Positions 40,784-50,707 of a DNA stretch of 64,000 nucleotides are shown in pieces. The stretch is from assembly GCF_030064125.1 (NCBI RefSeq), contig NZ_CP125957.1, forward strand, positions 5,140,501-5,204,500, in the 5' to 3' direction. The notes beneath the pieces are model-generated. The model saw only the letters and a list, made by a program, of their open reading frames with translations. It made no database searches and had not been told where the DNA came from. A program made the translations under genes and the position numbers. The first letter of the stretch is position 1; each line of letters opens with the position of its first letter. Source of the DNA: Pseudomonas sp. G2-4 (GTDB lineage Bacteria > Pseudomonadota > Gammaproteobacteria > Pseudomonadales > Pseudomonadaceae).

Positions 40784-41509
40784 ATGCTCGACACACCAGC
40801 ACTGCAAAGGAACGCGACGCTGCCGGCGCCCCTGGACACGCGCTATCAGGTCGAAACGCCCGAAGGCATCGACCTGCCACTGCGTCCGGCGGGGTTGATG
40901 CCCCGTTCACTGGCCTTTGCCATCGACCTGGGCATACGCGGGCTGGTCCTGGGGCTGCTCTTTCTGATCCTGGCGTTTTTCGGTGAGCTGGGCATCGGCC
41001 TGGGGTCCATCCTGCTGTTCATTATCAGCTGGTGGTACATGGTGCTGTTCGAAGTGCTGAACCAGGGCCGCTCCCCCGGCAAGCAGATCATGGGGTTGCG
41101 CGTGGTGCAGGACGACGGTCGCCCCATTGGCTGGTCCGCCTCACTGATCCGCAACCTGTTGCGCTTCGTCGACATGCTGCCCTTCGCCTATGCCTTCGGG
41201 GCAATCAGTTGCCTGCAGCATCCGGCCTTCAAACGCCTGGGCGACCTCGCGGCCGGCACACTGGTGGTATATCGCGAACAACCGGTCAAACGCCCCACCC
41301 TGCCATTGGTACAACCGATACGCCCGCCGTTTGCCCTGAGCCTGAACGAGCAACGCGCCGTGCTGAGTTTCGCCGAGCGCCAGGCCGAACTGTCCCCGGC
41401 GCGGGTCAACGAACTGGCGAGCATCCTGGCCGCACCCTTGAACGTCCAGGCGCCCAGCGCCGTGGCCGAACTCAATGGCATTGCCCGCGGCCTGTTGGGG
41501 CCAACATGA
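40784..41509 (+). CDS. RDD-family membrane protein
   Basis: A 241-residue protein with an RDD domain: three transmembrane helices (~42-62, 66-86, and near 115-130) and the motif GRSPGKQIMGLRVV near 100. The C-terminal ~70 residues are soluble. Function is unknown. It is first gene of the RDD/SpoIIM-like/DUF4129/DUF4350/MoxR/DUF58 cluster, and its stop overlaps the next start (ATGA). Confidence 0.88.
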   Translation: MLDTPALQRNATLPAPLDTRYQVETPEGIDLPLRPAGLMPRSLAFAIDLGIRGLVLGLLFLILAFFGELGIGLGSILLFIISWWYMVLFEVLNQGRSPGKQIMGLRVVQDDGRPIGWSASLIRNLLRFVDMLPFAYAFGAISCLQHPAFKRLGDLAAGTLVVYREQPVKRPTLPLVQPIRPPFALSLNEQRAVLSFAERQAELSPARVNELASILAAPLNVQAPSAVAELNGIARGLLGPT

Positions 41510-42480
41510 AGCAAAGCCTGTTTGAAAGCCGCCATCAAGAAGAATGGGCACATCTGTCGGGCCTGCTCGATCAATTGGAACGCAGTCGCAACGCGCCCCA
41601 GAGCAGCGATTTCCCACCCGCCTATCGGCGACTTTGCCATCACCTGGCACTGGCCCAGGCGCGGGGCTACAGCAGCTTGCTGATCGACACGCTGCAACAA
41701 CTGGCCCTGCGCGGTCACCAGCAGCTCTACCGGGACCGCAGCCGACCCTCGGCCAGTCTCTCGGCCTTTATCCTCGCCGGGTTTCCTCGACTGGTCCGCG
41801 AACAATGGCGCTTCGTGCTGGTCGCCAGCCTGATGTTCCTGGGCAGCCTGGCGGGCATCGGGCTGTTGGTCTATCTGTTTCCGGAACTGGTCTACAGCGT
41901 GTTGGGCGCCGACGAAATCAGCCAGATACGCAGCATGTACGACCCGGCCGCCGGGCACCTGGGGCGCTCGATCGAACGGGCCGCCAGCGAGGATTGGGTC
42001 ATGTTCGGCTACTACATCATGCACAACATCGGCATTGCCTTTCAGACGTTCGCCAGTGGCCTGATGTTTGGCCTGGGCAGCGCGTTCTTCCTGTTTTTCA
42101 ATGGCCTGACCATTGGCGCGGTGGCCGGACACCTGACCCAGATCGGTTCGGGAAGCACATTCTGGTCGTTCGTGATCGGCCATGGCGCCTTCGAACTCAC
42201 CGCCATCGCCCTGGCCGGCGCCGCCGGACTGCAACTGGGTTGGGCCTTGATCGCGCCGGGGCGCCTGACCCGGGGCGAGGCCTTGCGGCTCGCCGCGGGC
42301 AAAAGCGTGCTGATGATCGGCGGGGTGATGCTGTTGCTGCTCATCGCCGCGTTCATCGAGGCCTACTGGTCCTCCAGCGCCGTATCGCCCGCCATCAAAT
42401 ACACGGTGGGCGCATTGTTATGGCTGCTGGTGCTCAGTTATCTGTTGTTTGCCGGACGGGACCGCCATGCGCCTGAGTGA
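41506..42480 (+). CDS. Stage II sporulation protein M-like membrane protein (DUF95)
   Basis: A 324-residue membrane protein of the SpoIIM/DUF95 family. The soluble N-terminus leads to a first transmembrane helix near 100-125 and about four more. Family motif MFGYYIMHNIGIAFQTFASG is near 167, followed by IGHGAFELTAIALAGAAGL. Pseudomonas does not sporulate, so the name refers only to the fold. The gene overlaps the next by 14 bases. Confidence 0.88.
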   Translation: MKQSLFESRHQEEWAHLSGLLDQLERSRNAPQSSDFPPAYRRLCHHLALAQARGYSSLLIDTLQQLALRGHQQLYRDRSRPSASLSAFILAGFPRLVREQWRFVLVASLMFLGSLAGIGLLVYLFPELVYSVLGADEISQIRSMYDPAAGHLGRSIERAASEDWVMFGYYIMHNIGIAFQTFASGLMFGLGSAFFLFFNGLTIGAVAGHLTQIGSGSTFWSFVIGHGAFELTAIALAGAAGLQLGWALIAPGRLTRGEALRLAAGKSVLMIGGVMLLLLIAAFIEAYWSSSAVSPAIKYTVGALLWLLVLSYLLFAGRDRHAPE

Positions 42481-44011
42481 CGCCACCGTAGTCATCCGCC
42501 CGCGAACCGCCTGGGAAGCCATGGACCTGGGTGTGCTGATGAGCCAGCGGCATCGACGGTTGCTGATGACCAGTTGGGCCATCGTCACACTGCCGGTGTA
42601 TGTGCTGCTGACCCTGTTGCTGTGGGATTCGCCGTCCCTGGTCGTGCTGGTGTTCTGGTGGTTGAAACCGGCCTTTGACCGACTGCCGCTGTTCATTCTT
42701 TCCAAGGCGCTGTTTGGCGAAACGCCCACGTTGAAACAGGCCTTGCGCGCGTGGCCCGCGCTGCTCAAGCCCCAGTTGTTGGCGAGCCTGAGCTGGCGAC
42801 GGTTGAGCCTGAGCCGCAGCTTCCTGATGCCCGTGGTGCAACTTGAGGGGCTTGCCGGCGATGCGCGCGAGCAGCGCTTGCGGGTCCTGCTGCAACGCAA
42901 TGGCGGCGCGGCGCAATGGCTGACCCTTATCGGCGTGCACCTGGAAACCGCCTTGTGGTTCGGCCTGATGGCCCTGTTCTATCTATTCGTGCCGCAACAA
43001 GTCGAATTGGAATGGGACTGGCAGATGCTGGTGGCAGCGGCCGAACACGACTGGTTGTGGTTCGAACACCTGGTCAACTTCCTGTATCCCCTGCTGCTGA
43101 TCGTCTGGGAGCCGATCTATGTCGCCTGCGGCTTCAGCCTCTACTTGAACCGGCGCACGATTCTCGAGGGCTGGGACATCGAACTGGCCTTCCGCCGCCT
43201 GCGCCAACGCCAACGCCTGAGCAGTACAGTTCCCGTGCTGATGCTGCTGGCACTGTTGCTGCTACCCCCGGCCCCCCCGGCCTGGGCCGCCGAAGACAGC
43301 AGCGCACCCGACAGCCCCCGCCTGCTCCATCAACCCCTCACCAGCGAAGGGGCCCGGGACAGCATCAAGGCGATCCTCGAAGCCCCACCGTTCAAGACCC
43401 CGGAAACGGTCACCCGTTATCGTTTCGGCGAAGAAGCCACCGAGGCTCCCGAGAAGGGCGAAACCCCGGGTTGGCTCAAGGCATTGTTCAAATGGATGGG
43501 CAGCCAACGCTTCGACATCATCGCCACGTTGATCCAGATCGCCCTGTGGGCCTGCCTGGTGGGCGCGATTGTCTGGCTGGCCTGGCACTACCGGGAAAGA
43601 CTCAAGGCCTTGGTGAATCTCCGGCCGACGCAACGGGTAACCCTTGAACGACCGGCACCGACCCAAATGTTCGGCCTGGATATCCGCCAAGAGAGCCTGC
43701 CAGTCGACGTGGCCACCAGCGTCGAGCAGTTATGGTCCGCCAATCCCCGCGAGGCGCTGGGCCTGCTTTACCGCGCCCTGCTCAGTCGGCTGCATCATGA
43801 CTTCCAGGTCCCATTGACGCCGGCCGACACCGAAGGCCAAGTGCTGCAACGCATCGAACAGCTTCAACAGGCCAACCTGCTGGGCTTCAGCGAAAGCCTG
43901 ACCCGGCACTGGCAGAACATCGCCTATGGGCACCGTACACCGCCGCCCCACCTTCAACAGGAACTGTGTGACGGCTGGCGCGGGCTGTTCGGTCCGGGAG
44001 CGTCTCGATGA
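42467..44011 (+). CDS. DUF4129-containing membrane protein
   Basis: A 514-residue protein. The N-terminal half has several membrane helices (near 34-56, 160-180 and 255-275) and an AWAAED processing-like site near 275. A further helix lies near 368-388, and the C-terminal DUF4129 domain is at ~420-510 (NPREALGLLYRALLSRLHHD). DUF4129 occurs beside transglutaminase-like and MoxR/DUF58 genes. Coupled to both neighbours by overlaps. Confidence 0.85.
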   Translation: MRLSDATVVIRPRTAWEAMDLGVLMSQRHRRLLMTSWAIVTLPVYVLLTLLLWDSPSLVVLVFWWLKPAFDRLPLFILSKALFGETPTLKQALRAWPALLKPQLLASLSWRRLSLSRSFLMPVVQLEGLAGDAREQRLRVLLQRNGGAAQWLTLIGVHLETALWFGLMALFYLFVPQQVELEWDWQMLVAAAEHDWLWFEHLVNFLYPLLLIVWEPIYVACGFSLYLNRRTILEGWDIELAFRRLRQRQRLSSTVPVLMLLALLLLPPAPPAWAAEDSSAPDSPRLLHQPLTSEGARDSIKAILEAPPFKTPETVTRYRFGEEATEAPEKGETPGWLKALFKWMGSQRFDIIATLIQIALWACLVGAIVWLAWHYRERLKALVNLRPTQRVTLERPAPTQMFGLDIRQESLPVDVATSVEQLWSANPREALGLLYRALLSRLHHDFQVPLTPADTEGQVLQRIEQLQQANLLGFSESLTRHWQNIAYGHRTPPPHLQQELCDGWRGLFGPGASR

Positions 44012-45171
44012 GCCGGCGTACAGGGTTGCTGACCGGCGCACTGGTGGTCGCGCTGGTGGGTGCGTTGGGCGTCTATCTCTACGTGAAGGCCGTGCCCTAT
44101 CAGGAAACCCTCGATCACGGCCCCTCCCCCGAAGCCCGGGCCAACCCGTACCTGGCCGCCGAACATTTCCTGCGCCAGCAGGGCATCAATGTCGAACATG
44201 CCAATGACCTGAGCGTGCTTCCCAGCCTGGAGCCTCGCCAGCACAGCCTGCTGTTGCTGGGTGAGCGCACCCACATGACGCCACGGGAAGTCGACCAATT
44301 GATGAACTGGACCCGCGCCGGCGGGCGCTTGCTGTTTGTCGCCGAGGCCTTGTGGGATGACAACACCAAGAGCAGCGGCGACTTGCTGCTGGACCGCGTG
44401 CACCTGCGCCAACTCCTGAGCGAAGACCTCAAGGAGCCGGCCCCCGAGCTCATCAAGGATCGCTACCCGGAGCTGACCAAGCTGTACCTGGAAGACGAAG
44501 AGGCGCCTGCGTATATCGGCTTCGACACCGACTTCCACCTCGAAGACCCGCAGAACCTCGCCCAGGCCTGGGCCAACAGCGCCCTGGCGACCCACATGAT
44601 GCAACTGACCCTCGGCCTGGGCTCGATCACGGTGATCACCGACGCCGAGCTGTGGAAGAACGAGCACATCGACCAGTACGACAACGCCTGGCTGCTCTGG
44701 TATTTGGGCGCCGATACCGACGTCACGCTGCTGTTCAACACCGATCACGACGACCTGCTGACCCTGCTGCTGCGCTATTTCCCCCAGGCATTGGTGGCGC
44801 TGCTGGCCTTGGTGGCCCTGTGGCTCTGGCGCTCGGCGGTACGCCATGGCCCGCTGCAGCAACCGGCACCCAAGGCACGGCGCCAACTGGAGGAACACTT
44901 GCAGGCCAGCGCCGGTTTCCACCTGCGCCACAACGGCCAACAGCAGTTGTTGCAGACCTTGCAGCAGGACATCCTGCGCCGCGCCCGCCATCTTCATCCC
45001 GGTTTCGAACAACTGGCCGTCGCCGAACAATGGCAAGTACTCGCCCGCCTGACCCGCCAACCCACGCGAGCCATCAGCCAAGCCTTGAGCCCACGGCCGA
45101 AACAGCGGATGTCCAGCGCAGAGTTCTGCCGCCAGGTCGCCCATTTGCAAACCCTTAGGAATGCCTTATGA
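44008..45171 (+). CDS. DUF4350-domain protein
   Basis: A 387-residue protein with one N-terminal helix (~8-26), a periplasmic DUF4350 domain (~35-260, SLLLLGERTHMTPREVDQL, GGRLLFVAEA) resembling a GATase1-like fold, a second helix near 255-275, and a cytoplasmic tail. Its start overlaps the DUF4129 stop (ATGA). In most related clusters MoxR would follow directly; here the Fic gene intervenes. Confidence 0.85.
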   Translation: MSRRTGLLTGALVVALVGALGVYLYVKAVPYQETLDHGPSPEARANPYLAAEHFLRQQGINVEHANDLSVLPSLEPRQHSLLLLGERTHMTPREVDQLMNWTRAGGRLLFVAEALWDDNTKSSGDLLLDRVHLRQLLSEDLKEPAPELIKDRYPELTKLYLEDEEAPAYIGFDTDFHLEDPQNLAQAWANSALATHMMQLTLGLGSITVITDAELWKNEHIDQYDNAWLLWYLGADTDVTLLFNTDHDDLLTLLLRYFPQALVALLALVALWLWRSAVRHGPLQQPAPKARRQLEEHLQASAGFHLRHNGQQQLLQTLQQDILRRARHLHPGFEQLAVAEQWQVLARLTRQPTRAISQALSPRPKQRMSSAEFCRQVAHLQTLRNAL

Positions 45172-45172
45172 G

Positions 45173-45199
45173 TTTTCCGCAGATAAATCCGCAAGAATG
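45173..45199 (+). promoter_or_regulatory. Upstream direct repeat A of Fic gene
   Basis: TTTTCCGCAGATAAATCCGC followed by AAGAAT, almost the same as a second copy at 45264. Each contains two CCGCA half-sites about one helical turn apart. It begins two bases after the DUF4350 stop. Probably an operator or the edge of the inserted unit. Confidence 0.55.
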
Positions 45200-45238
45200 C
45201 TCGAAATCATCTATCGTACGGCGTTACCAAACCTAGTA

Positions 45239-45252
45239 ATAACGGGCGTTAT
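45239..45252. promoter_or_regulatory. Palindrome ATAACG-GG-CGTTAT
   Basis: A perfect 6-bp inverted repeat between the two direct repeats upstream of the Fic gene; a candidate protein-binding site. Confidence 0.4.
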
Positions 45253-45263
45253 AGCCGATTTTG

Positions 45264-45290
45264 TTTTCCGCATAAATTTCCGCAGGAATC
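45264..45290 (+). promoter_or_regulatory. Upstream direct repeat B of Fic gene
   Basis: TTTTCCGCATAAATTTCCGC followed by AGGAAT, 91 bases (nine helical turns) after copy A and 40 bases before the Fic start. Confidence 0.55.
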
Positions 45291-45329
45291 ACCGAGTAAG
45301 TAGCCGTTTAAGGGCGCCGGAATCAAACG

Positions 45330-46517
45330 ATGATCACCTCGAAAACGTACCTTGACCCAGTACTGCCAGAAAGTCTGCCCGACTCGATCATTCAGGCTGC
45401 GGATCAGTTGCCCCGCAAGGCAGAATTTCTTGCCGGAAGGCTTGCCGATGAGACCTCGAAGCAGCTGGCGGGCCTGCTGCGCATCACCAATACCTACTAC
45501 TCGAACCTGATCGAAGGGCATCGAACCGAGATCGCTGACCTCCAGACTGCTCGCACGACACCGAAACGGGAAAGAAAGGCGCTCAAAGAGCTCGCAGTGC
45601 AACACATGACCCAGCAGGAGGTGATGGAGCGGCTGCTGCGCATGCGGCCAGCGGACAGCTTCTCTGCCATGTTCGATCCCAAGTTGATCGCGACGATCCA
45701 TCGTCGACTTTTCAAGGACGCGTCTACGCAGGAACTGACCCTGGGCGATGGTCGCATGATGGAACCGGGCAGACTGCGGGCCGAACAGAATGAACAGGTC
45801 CAGGTTGGCGCACATGTCGCTCCAGCGGCTGCAGCGGTATTGCCCATGCTTGAGCATTTGCAGTTGCACTACGGACGAATAAAAGACCCGCGGCGCCAAT
45901 TGATCGCCGCCCTGGCAGGCCATCACCGAGTGGCGCTTGTTCACCCCTTCCTGGATGGCAATGGTCGAGTGATTCGGATGCTCACCCACCTGCAACTTGT
46001 TCACCTCGGGCTAAAACCTTTCCTATGGTCACTGTCCCGTGGCCTGGCTCGCAGGCAAGATGAGTACTATCGCTTCCTGGCGTTGGCTGATCGTCCTCGT
46101 GAAGGTGACTATGACGGGCGCGGCCAACTCTCACAGCGTCACTACTTCAACTTCATCGAGTTCATGCTCGATGTTTGCCACGACCAGATTGATTACATGA
46201 CCACCGCGCTAGACCCAGCCAAGCTGCGCGAGCAGGTTGTTCATGTGTTCTCAACGGATCCTGACCTTCGCCGTGCCGGCATCAGGCCCACCAGTGCAGC
46301 GGCTGTGTTAGCGCTGCTCACCCAAGGTGCGATGCCGCGTGCGGAGTTCAAGGTGTTCACAGGCTTGAAGGATCGGCTTGCAACGGAAGAACTGAGTCGC
46401 TTGATCGAAGCGGGGATAGTGGTCAGCAGTACCCCCAGGTCCCGAACGGTGGAAGCGGGTTTGCCCGCCCGCTTCGCCGGATCGATCTTTGCGAACCTGC
46501 ATTTTCAAATGGGCTAA
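45330..46517 (+). CDS. Fic-domain protein (AMPylator type) with inhibitory motif and wHTH
   Basis: A 395-residue Fic protein. The active site HPFLDGNGR is complete (His205-Arg213), so AMP or another nucleotide monophosphate transfer is expected. The N-terminal inhibitory motif SNLIEG (Ser58-Gly63, matching (S/T)xxxE(G/N)) marks a class II self-inhibited enzyme. The C-terminal ~100 residues look like a winged helix-turn-helix (TSAAAVLALLTQ to EAGIVVSS). It lies between DUF4350 and MoxR genes that are usually adjacent, with its own 158-base upstream region carrying repeated sites; its codon use is slightly less GC-rich than the flanking operon. The target is unknown; self-regulation or phage defence are possibilities only. 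Confidence 0.93.
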   Translation: MITSKTYLDPVLPESLPDSIIQAADQLPRKAEFLAGRLADETSKQLAGLLRITNTYYSNLIEGHRTEIADLQTARTTPKRERKALKELAVQHMTQQEVMERLLRMRPADSFSAMFDPKLIATIHRRLFKDASTQELTLGDGRMMEPGRLRAEQNEQVQVGAHVAPAAAAVLPMLEHLQLHYGRIKDPRRQLIAALAGHHRVALVHPFLDGNGRVIRMLTHLQLVHLGLKPFLWSLSRGLARRQDEYYRFLALADRPREGDYDGRGQLSQRHYFNFIEFMLDVCHDQIDYMTTALDPAKLREQVVHVFSTDPDLRRAGIRPTSAAAVLALLTQGAMPRAEFKVFTGLKDRLATEELSRLIEAGIVVSSTPRSRTVEAGLPARFAGSIFANLHFQMG

Positions 46518-46598
46518 TTGTGCCGGTGACTCGGGCCTCAGCTGCTTGAAGTGAGCGCACCATCATAGGATTTAACCGTTAGGAGAACGCCAGAACCC

Positions 46599-47603
<1,005 letters not shown>

Positions 47604-47667
47604 ATACAAACTTCATGATGGAGAAACTCATTGTGGCAAGAGCACTCTCTGTGGCCAGAGTGCTTTT

Positions 47668-47778
47668 TGTGGCGAAGGAGCTTGCTCCCGCTGGGCTGCG
47701 AAGCAGACCCCGGGGTTTGCCTGACACACCGCAAGGGGACGCTGCGCGTCCAGCGGGAGCAAGCTCCCTCGCCACGGG
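47668..47778. repeat. REP family B, inverted pair inside the moxR-DUF58 cluster
   Basis: GTGGCGAAGGAGCTTGCTCC and its complement ~70 bases apart, between two genes expected to be co-transcribed. The pair could fold in the mRNA and set unequal expression of MoxR and DUF58. Confidence 0.88.
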
Positions 47779-47838
47779 GAACCTCACCGCAGCACATTCC
47801 TTCGCCAAGGCTAATGCCCCCTGCGAGGGAATGCACTC

Positions 47839-49170
47839 ATGAAACCCTCGCGCCTGCTATTGATCTGGCTCGCGGCACTGCTGGCCCTTGGCATCGTGCT
47901 AGGCGCATTGCGGGCGTTGGGCGTGGCGGTTCCATCGGCCCTGCTGTCCATCAACTGGGGCTTGCTGCTGGCCTTGCTGGCCCTGGCGCTGCTCGACGCC
48001 GTGCGGCTCAGGCGCTTGCCTTTGCCCCGAGTACAACGGCAGATGCCGGCAAGCCTGGCCCTCGGTCGATGGGGCGAGGTCCGCTTGGAGATCAGCCATG
48101 ACTTCGAGCAGCCGCTGCAGGTTGAGCTCTTCGATCATGTCCCCGATGGCCTGGACTTCGAAAACCTCCCCCTGACGGTTGAGCTTCAACCCGGCCAGCT
48201 CAGCCAGATCGGCTACCGCCTACGCCCGCTCAAGCGCGGCCACTTCACCTTCGAACACTGCGAAGTCAACCTGCCGAGCCCGTTGGGCCTGTGGGCGCAA
48301 AAACGCCTGATGAACGAGGTCGAAGAGATCCGCGTCTACCCGGATTTCGCCAAGCTCTACGACGGCCAGCTACTGGCTGTGGATAACTGGCTCAGCCAAC
48401 TCGGCATCCGCCAGCGTCAACGGCGTGGCCAGGGGCAGGAATTCCATCAACTGCGCGAATTTCGCGAGGGCGACAGCCTGCGCCAGATCGATTGGAAAGC
48501 CACCGCCCGCCACCGCACGCCGATTGCCCGGGAGTACGAAGACGAGCGTGACCAACAGATCATTTTCATGCTCGATTGCGGCCGGCGCATGCGCAGCCAG
48601 GATGGCGAACTGTCGCACTTCGATCACGCCCTCAACGCCTGCCTGCTGCTCAGCTACACCGCGCTGCGCCAGGGCGACGCTGTCGGCCTGAGCACCTTCG
48701 CCAGCGAGCAAACCCGCTACCTCGCCCCGGTCAAAGGCACGGGCCAGCTCAACGTGTTGCTCAACACCGTGTACGACCTCGACAGCAGCCAACGTCCCGC
48801 CGACTACCAGGCCGCCGTGACCCAACTGCTGGCCCGGCAAAAACGTCGGGCCCTGGTGGTGCTGGTGACCAACCTGCGGGATGAGGACGATGCGGAACTG
48901 CTGGCCGCCGTGAAACGGCTGGGCCAACAGCATCGGGTGCTGGTGGCCAGCCTGCGGGAAGAAGCCCTCGACCGCTTGCGCCAGTCGCCGGTGCAAACCC
49001 TGCCTGAAGCCTTGGCCTATTGCGGGACGGTGGACTACCTGAATGCCCGGGCCGAACTGCATCAGCAATTGAGCGCCCATGGCATCCCGGCCCTGGACTC
49101 ACGCCCGAGTGAATTAGGGGCGCAATTGGTGACGCAATATCTCGCATGGAAAAAGGCGGGGACCGTATAG
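47839..49170 (+). CDS. DUF58 protein
   Basis: A 443-residue protein with two N-terminal helices (~5-27 and 37-53) and a soluble part. The DUF58 signature GQGQEFHQLREFREGDSLRQ leads into IDWKATARHRTPI near residues 195-230, followed by a VWA-like domain (FMLDCGRRMRSQDG, a degenerate MIDAS). It is the usual partner of MoxR ATPases. It is last in the cluster. Confidence 0.92.
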   Translation: MKPSRLLLIWLAALLALGIVLGALRALGVAVPSALLSINWGLLLALLALALLDAVRLRRLPLPRVQRQMPASLALGRWGEVRLEISHDFEQPLQVELFDHVPDGLDFENLPLTVELQPGQLSQIGYRLRPLKRGHFTFEHCEVNLPSPLGLWAQKRLMNEVEEIRVYPDFAKLYDGQLLAVDNWLSQLGIRQRQRRGQGQEFHQLREFREGDSLRQIDWKATARHRTPIAREYEDERDQQIIFMLDCGRRMRSQDGELSHFDHALNACLLLSYTALRQGDAVGLSTFASEQTRYLAPVKGTGQLNVLLNTVYDLDSSQRPADYQAAVTQLLARQKRRALVVLVTNLRDEDDAELLAAVKRLGQQHRVLVASLREEALDRLRQSPVQTLPEALAYCGTVDYLNARAELHQQLSAHGIPALDSRPSELGAQLVTQYLAWKKAGTV

Positions 49171-49307
49171 GTCCTACAGCGAGCAAGCAAAACTCCGGTT
49201 GACTACGGCGCCTTGCGCAACGGACTACAGATCCGCCAGAATCCGCCGGCTTGTGTGCCTTGGCCTTGCCCCGTAACTTGATTCGCGTCGCTGATATCCA
49301 GCGATCG

Positions 49308-49472
49308 GGTTTAGTCGCCCGGTGTTGAAGTGATGTGCACAAGCGTCATCCAGTCGGGTTCCCCTATCCCCGCACTTGATGGTGGCTGTGCGCAGGGCGC
49401 CCTCGGGCGCGCCGGTTTCACTTCTCACCGGTCGACTAACCTGCGTCCAGCCGCCACCCCTCGTTTAGTCGC
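49308..49472 (+). ncRNA. Candidate structured leader (three-way junction) before DUF6124 gene
   Basis: A fold can be drawn by eye. The outer stem GGTGGCTG (49381-49388) pairs with CAGCCGCCACC (49448-49458, 3-base bulge). Inside are hairpin 1 GCGCCC-TC-GGGCGC (49397-49410) and hairpin 2 CCGGT...ACCGG (49412-49431). The decamer GTTTAGTCGC occurs at 49309 and again at 49463, bracketing the fold. I recall similar sequence ahead of other DUF3077/DUF6124 genes in Pseudomonas. It could be a regulatory RNA or a mobile repeat. Confidence 0.4.
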
Positions 49473-49507
49473 GAGCCGGATGGCAGCGCCACCGAAGAGA
49501 AGTGAAT

Positions 49508-49875
49508 ATGATCAAGCCAACCCCCAATCCACCCCATACCGACCCGCTCTCCCCCAAGAAACCCTCGACCCCGAAAAGCTCGACCAAGCCGCCCAAGGAG
49601 CCCTGGACTACTACCTCAAGCCCAACAACGGCCAGCCCGAGCAGAAAACCGCCAAGCAAGTGGATTACTTCATCGTCGCCCCTGACGCCGATCCCGAAGG
49701 CATGCTCGCGCACACCTACGAAACCTTCTGCTCGGTGAGCACGCTGATCCTGGATTTATCGGAAGACCTGGAAGGCGCCCCGCGCAACCTGGCCCTGGCG
49801 ATTCACCAGATGGGCGAGATGGGGGTGTTGTTGCTGGAGAGGATGCTGGATAACGAAGCGAAGGTTCAGCGCTAA
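49508..49875 (+). pseudogene. DUF6124 (DUF3077-type) gene, frameshifted
   Basis: The N-terminus MIKPTPNPPHTDPLSP matches the usual start of this Pseudomonas-specific family and has AGAGAAG upstream. The rest, ETLDPEKLDQAAQ to the stop at 49875, is in another frame. Adding one C to the five-C run at 49551-49555 restores a single 123-residue protein. Either the gene is inactivated, the base was missed in sequencing, or the run is used for frameshifting. A longer in-frame start at 49480 exists but has no family resemblance. Function of the family is unknown. Confidence 0.7.
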
Positions 49876-49903
49876 CGGTCAAACGAACTGTTGCAGCGAA
49901 ACC

Positions 49904-49993
49904 TGTGGGAGCGAGCTTGCTCGCGATGACGGTGGGTCAGCTGACATCAATACTGAATGTGCCGACGCCTTCGCGAGCAAGCTCGCTCCCACA
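49904..49993. repeat. REP family A, inverted pair (forward...reverse)
   Basis: Pair in the gap between the DUF6124 gene and the PilZ gene (convergent), the usual position after gene 3' ends. Confidence 0.9.
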
Positions 49994-50055
49994 GTTGATT
50001 GAAGTACACCCGCAAGAGCCAGGCGTTACGCCCTGGCTCCCTCAGAGAGATAGCC

Positions 50056-50415
50056 TCAAGCCGATTCCGGCATCGGATAAAAACTGAAATATTGCCGCAA
50101 CGAACTGATCAGTTGCCCGTATTCCGGCGGTGCCCATTTCAGGCTGAAACCGGCGTCGAAATGCATCGGCGTCACGTCTTCATGGCACCACAGGCAATTG
50201 GCTTTCAACTTGATGTTCTGCTGCGGTCCCTCATCGGAAGGGATTTTCAGATGCAGTTCAAAGTCCGCCCCCACCATCAATGGCAGATGACTGATCAGCA
50301 TCAGGCCATCTTCAGAGACGTTACCCAAAAAGCCGATGGGCCTGTCATTGACGCCGTTGAACACCCGCAAAAAACACGGCAACTGATGCCGCTCGATTCG
50401 CCTTTTTTTGTACAT
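50056..50415 (-). CDS. PilZ-domain cyclic di-GMP-binding protein
   Basis: A 119-residue single PilZ domain. The ligand-binding motifs RRIERHQLP (RxxxR type, residues ~5-9) and GNVSEDGLML (N-x-S-x-x-G, ~31-36) are both present, so cyclic di-GMP binding is likely. I start at the ATG at 50415; a TTG start 21 codons earlier is possible. By order it matches P. aeruginosa PA4324. A SadC-like cyclase lies 4 kb away. Confidence 0.85.
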   Translation of the reverse strand: MYKKRRIERHQLPCFLRVFNGVNDRPIGFLGNVSEDGLMLISHLPLMVGADFELHLKIPSDEGPQQNIKLKANCLWCHEDVTPMHFDAGFSLKWAPPEYGQLISSLRQYFSFYPMPESA

Positions 50416-50707
50416 GTCTTGTATCGCTTTTTCAACGACCCCGGACAGGGGCAAACGAATACTTCGGAACGAGCCCAAGCCTGCCCGCTCTCCCCGATCC
50501 CGGTGCCAGACACGTGAAGTGCTTGGCTAGACTTTCTGCCGGTCACAGGTGCTCTTCAACATTAGAGACCTGACTCTAATACGACTTGTACAAATATAGC
50601 TGAAGGTTGGGCAACAGCCAGTTTCGCCACGCACCTTTCATCTACCTCAACGGTACAAGAAGGAGATGACCAGGGGTCGCCCCTGGCCGTGGAACTGACG
50701 AGCGGTA

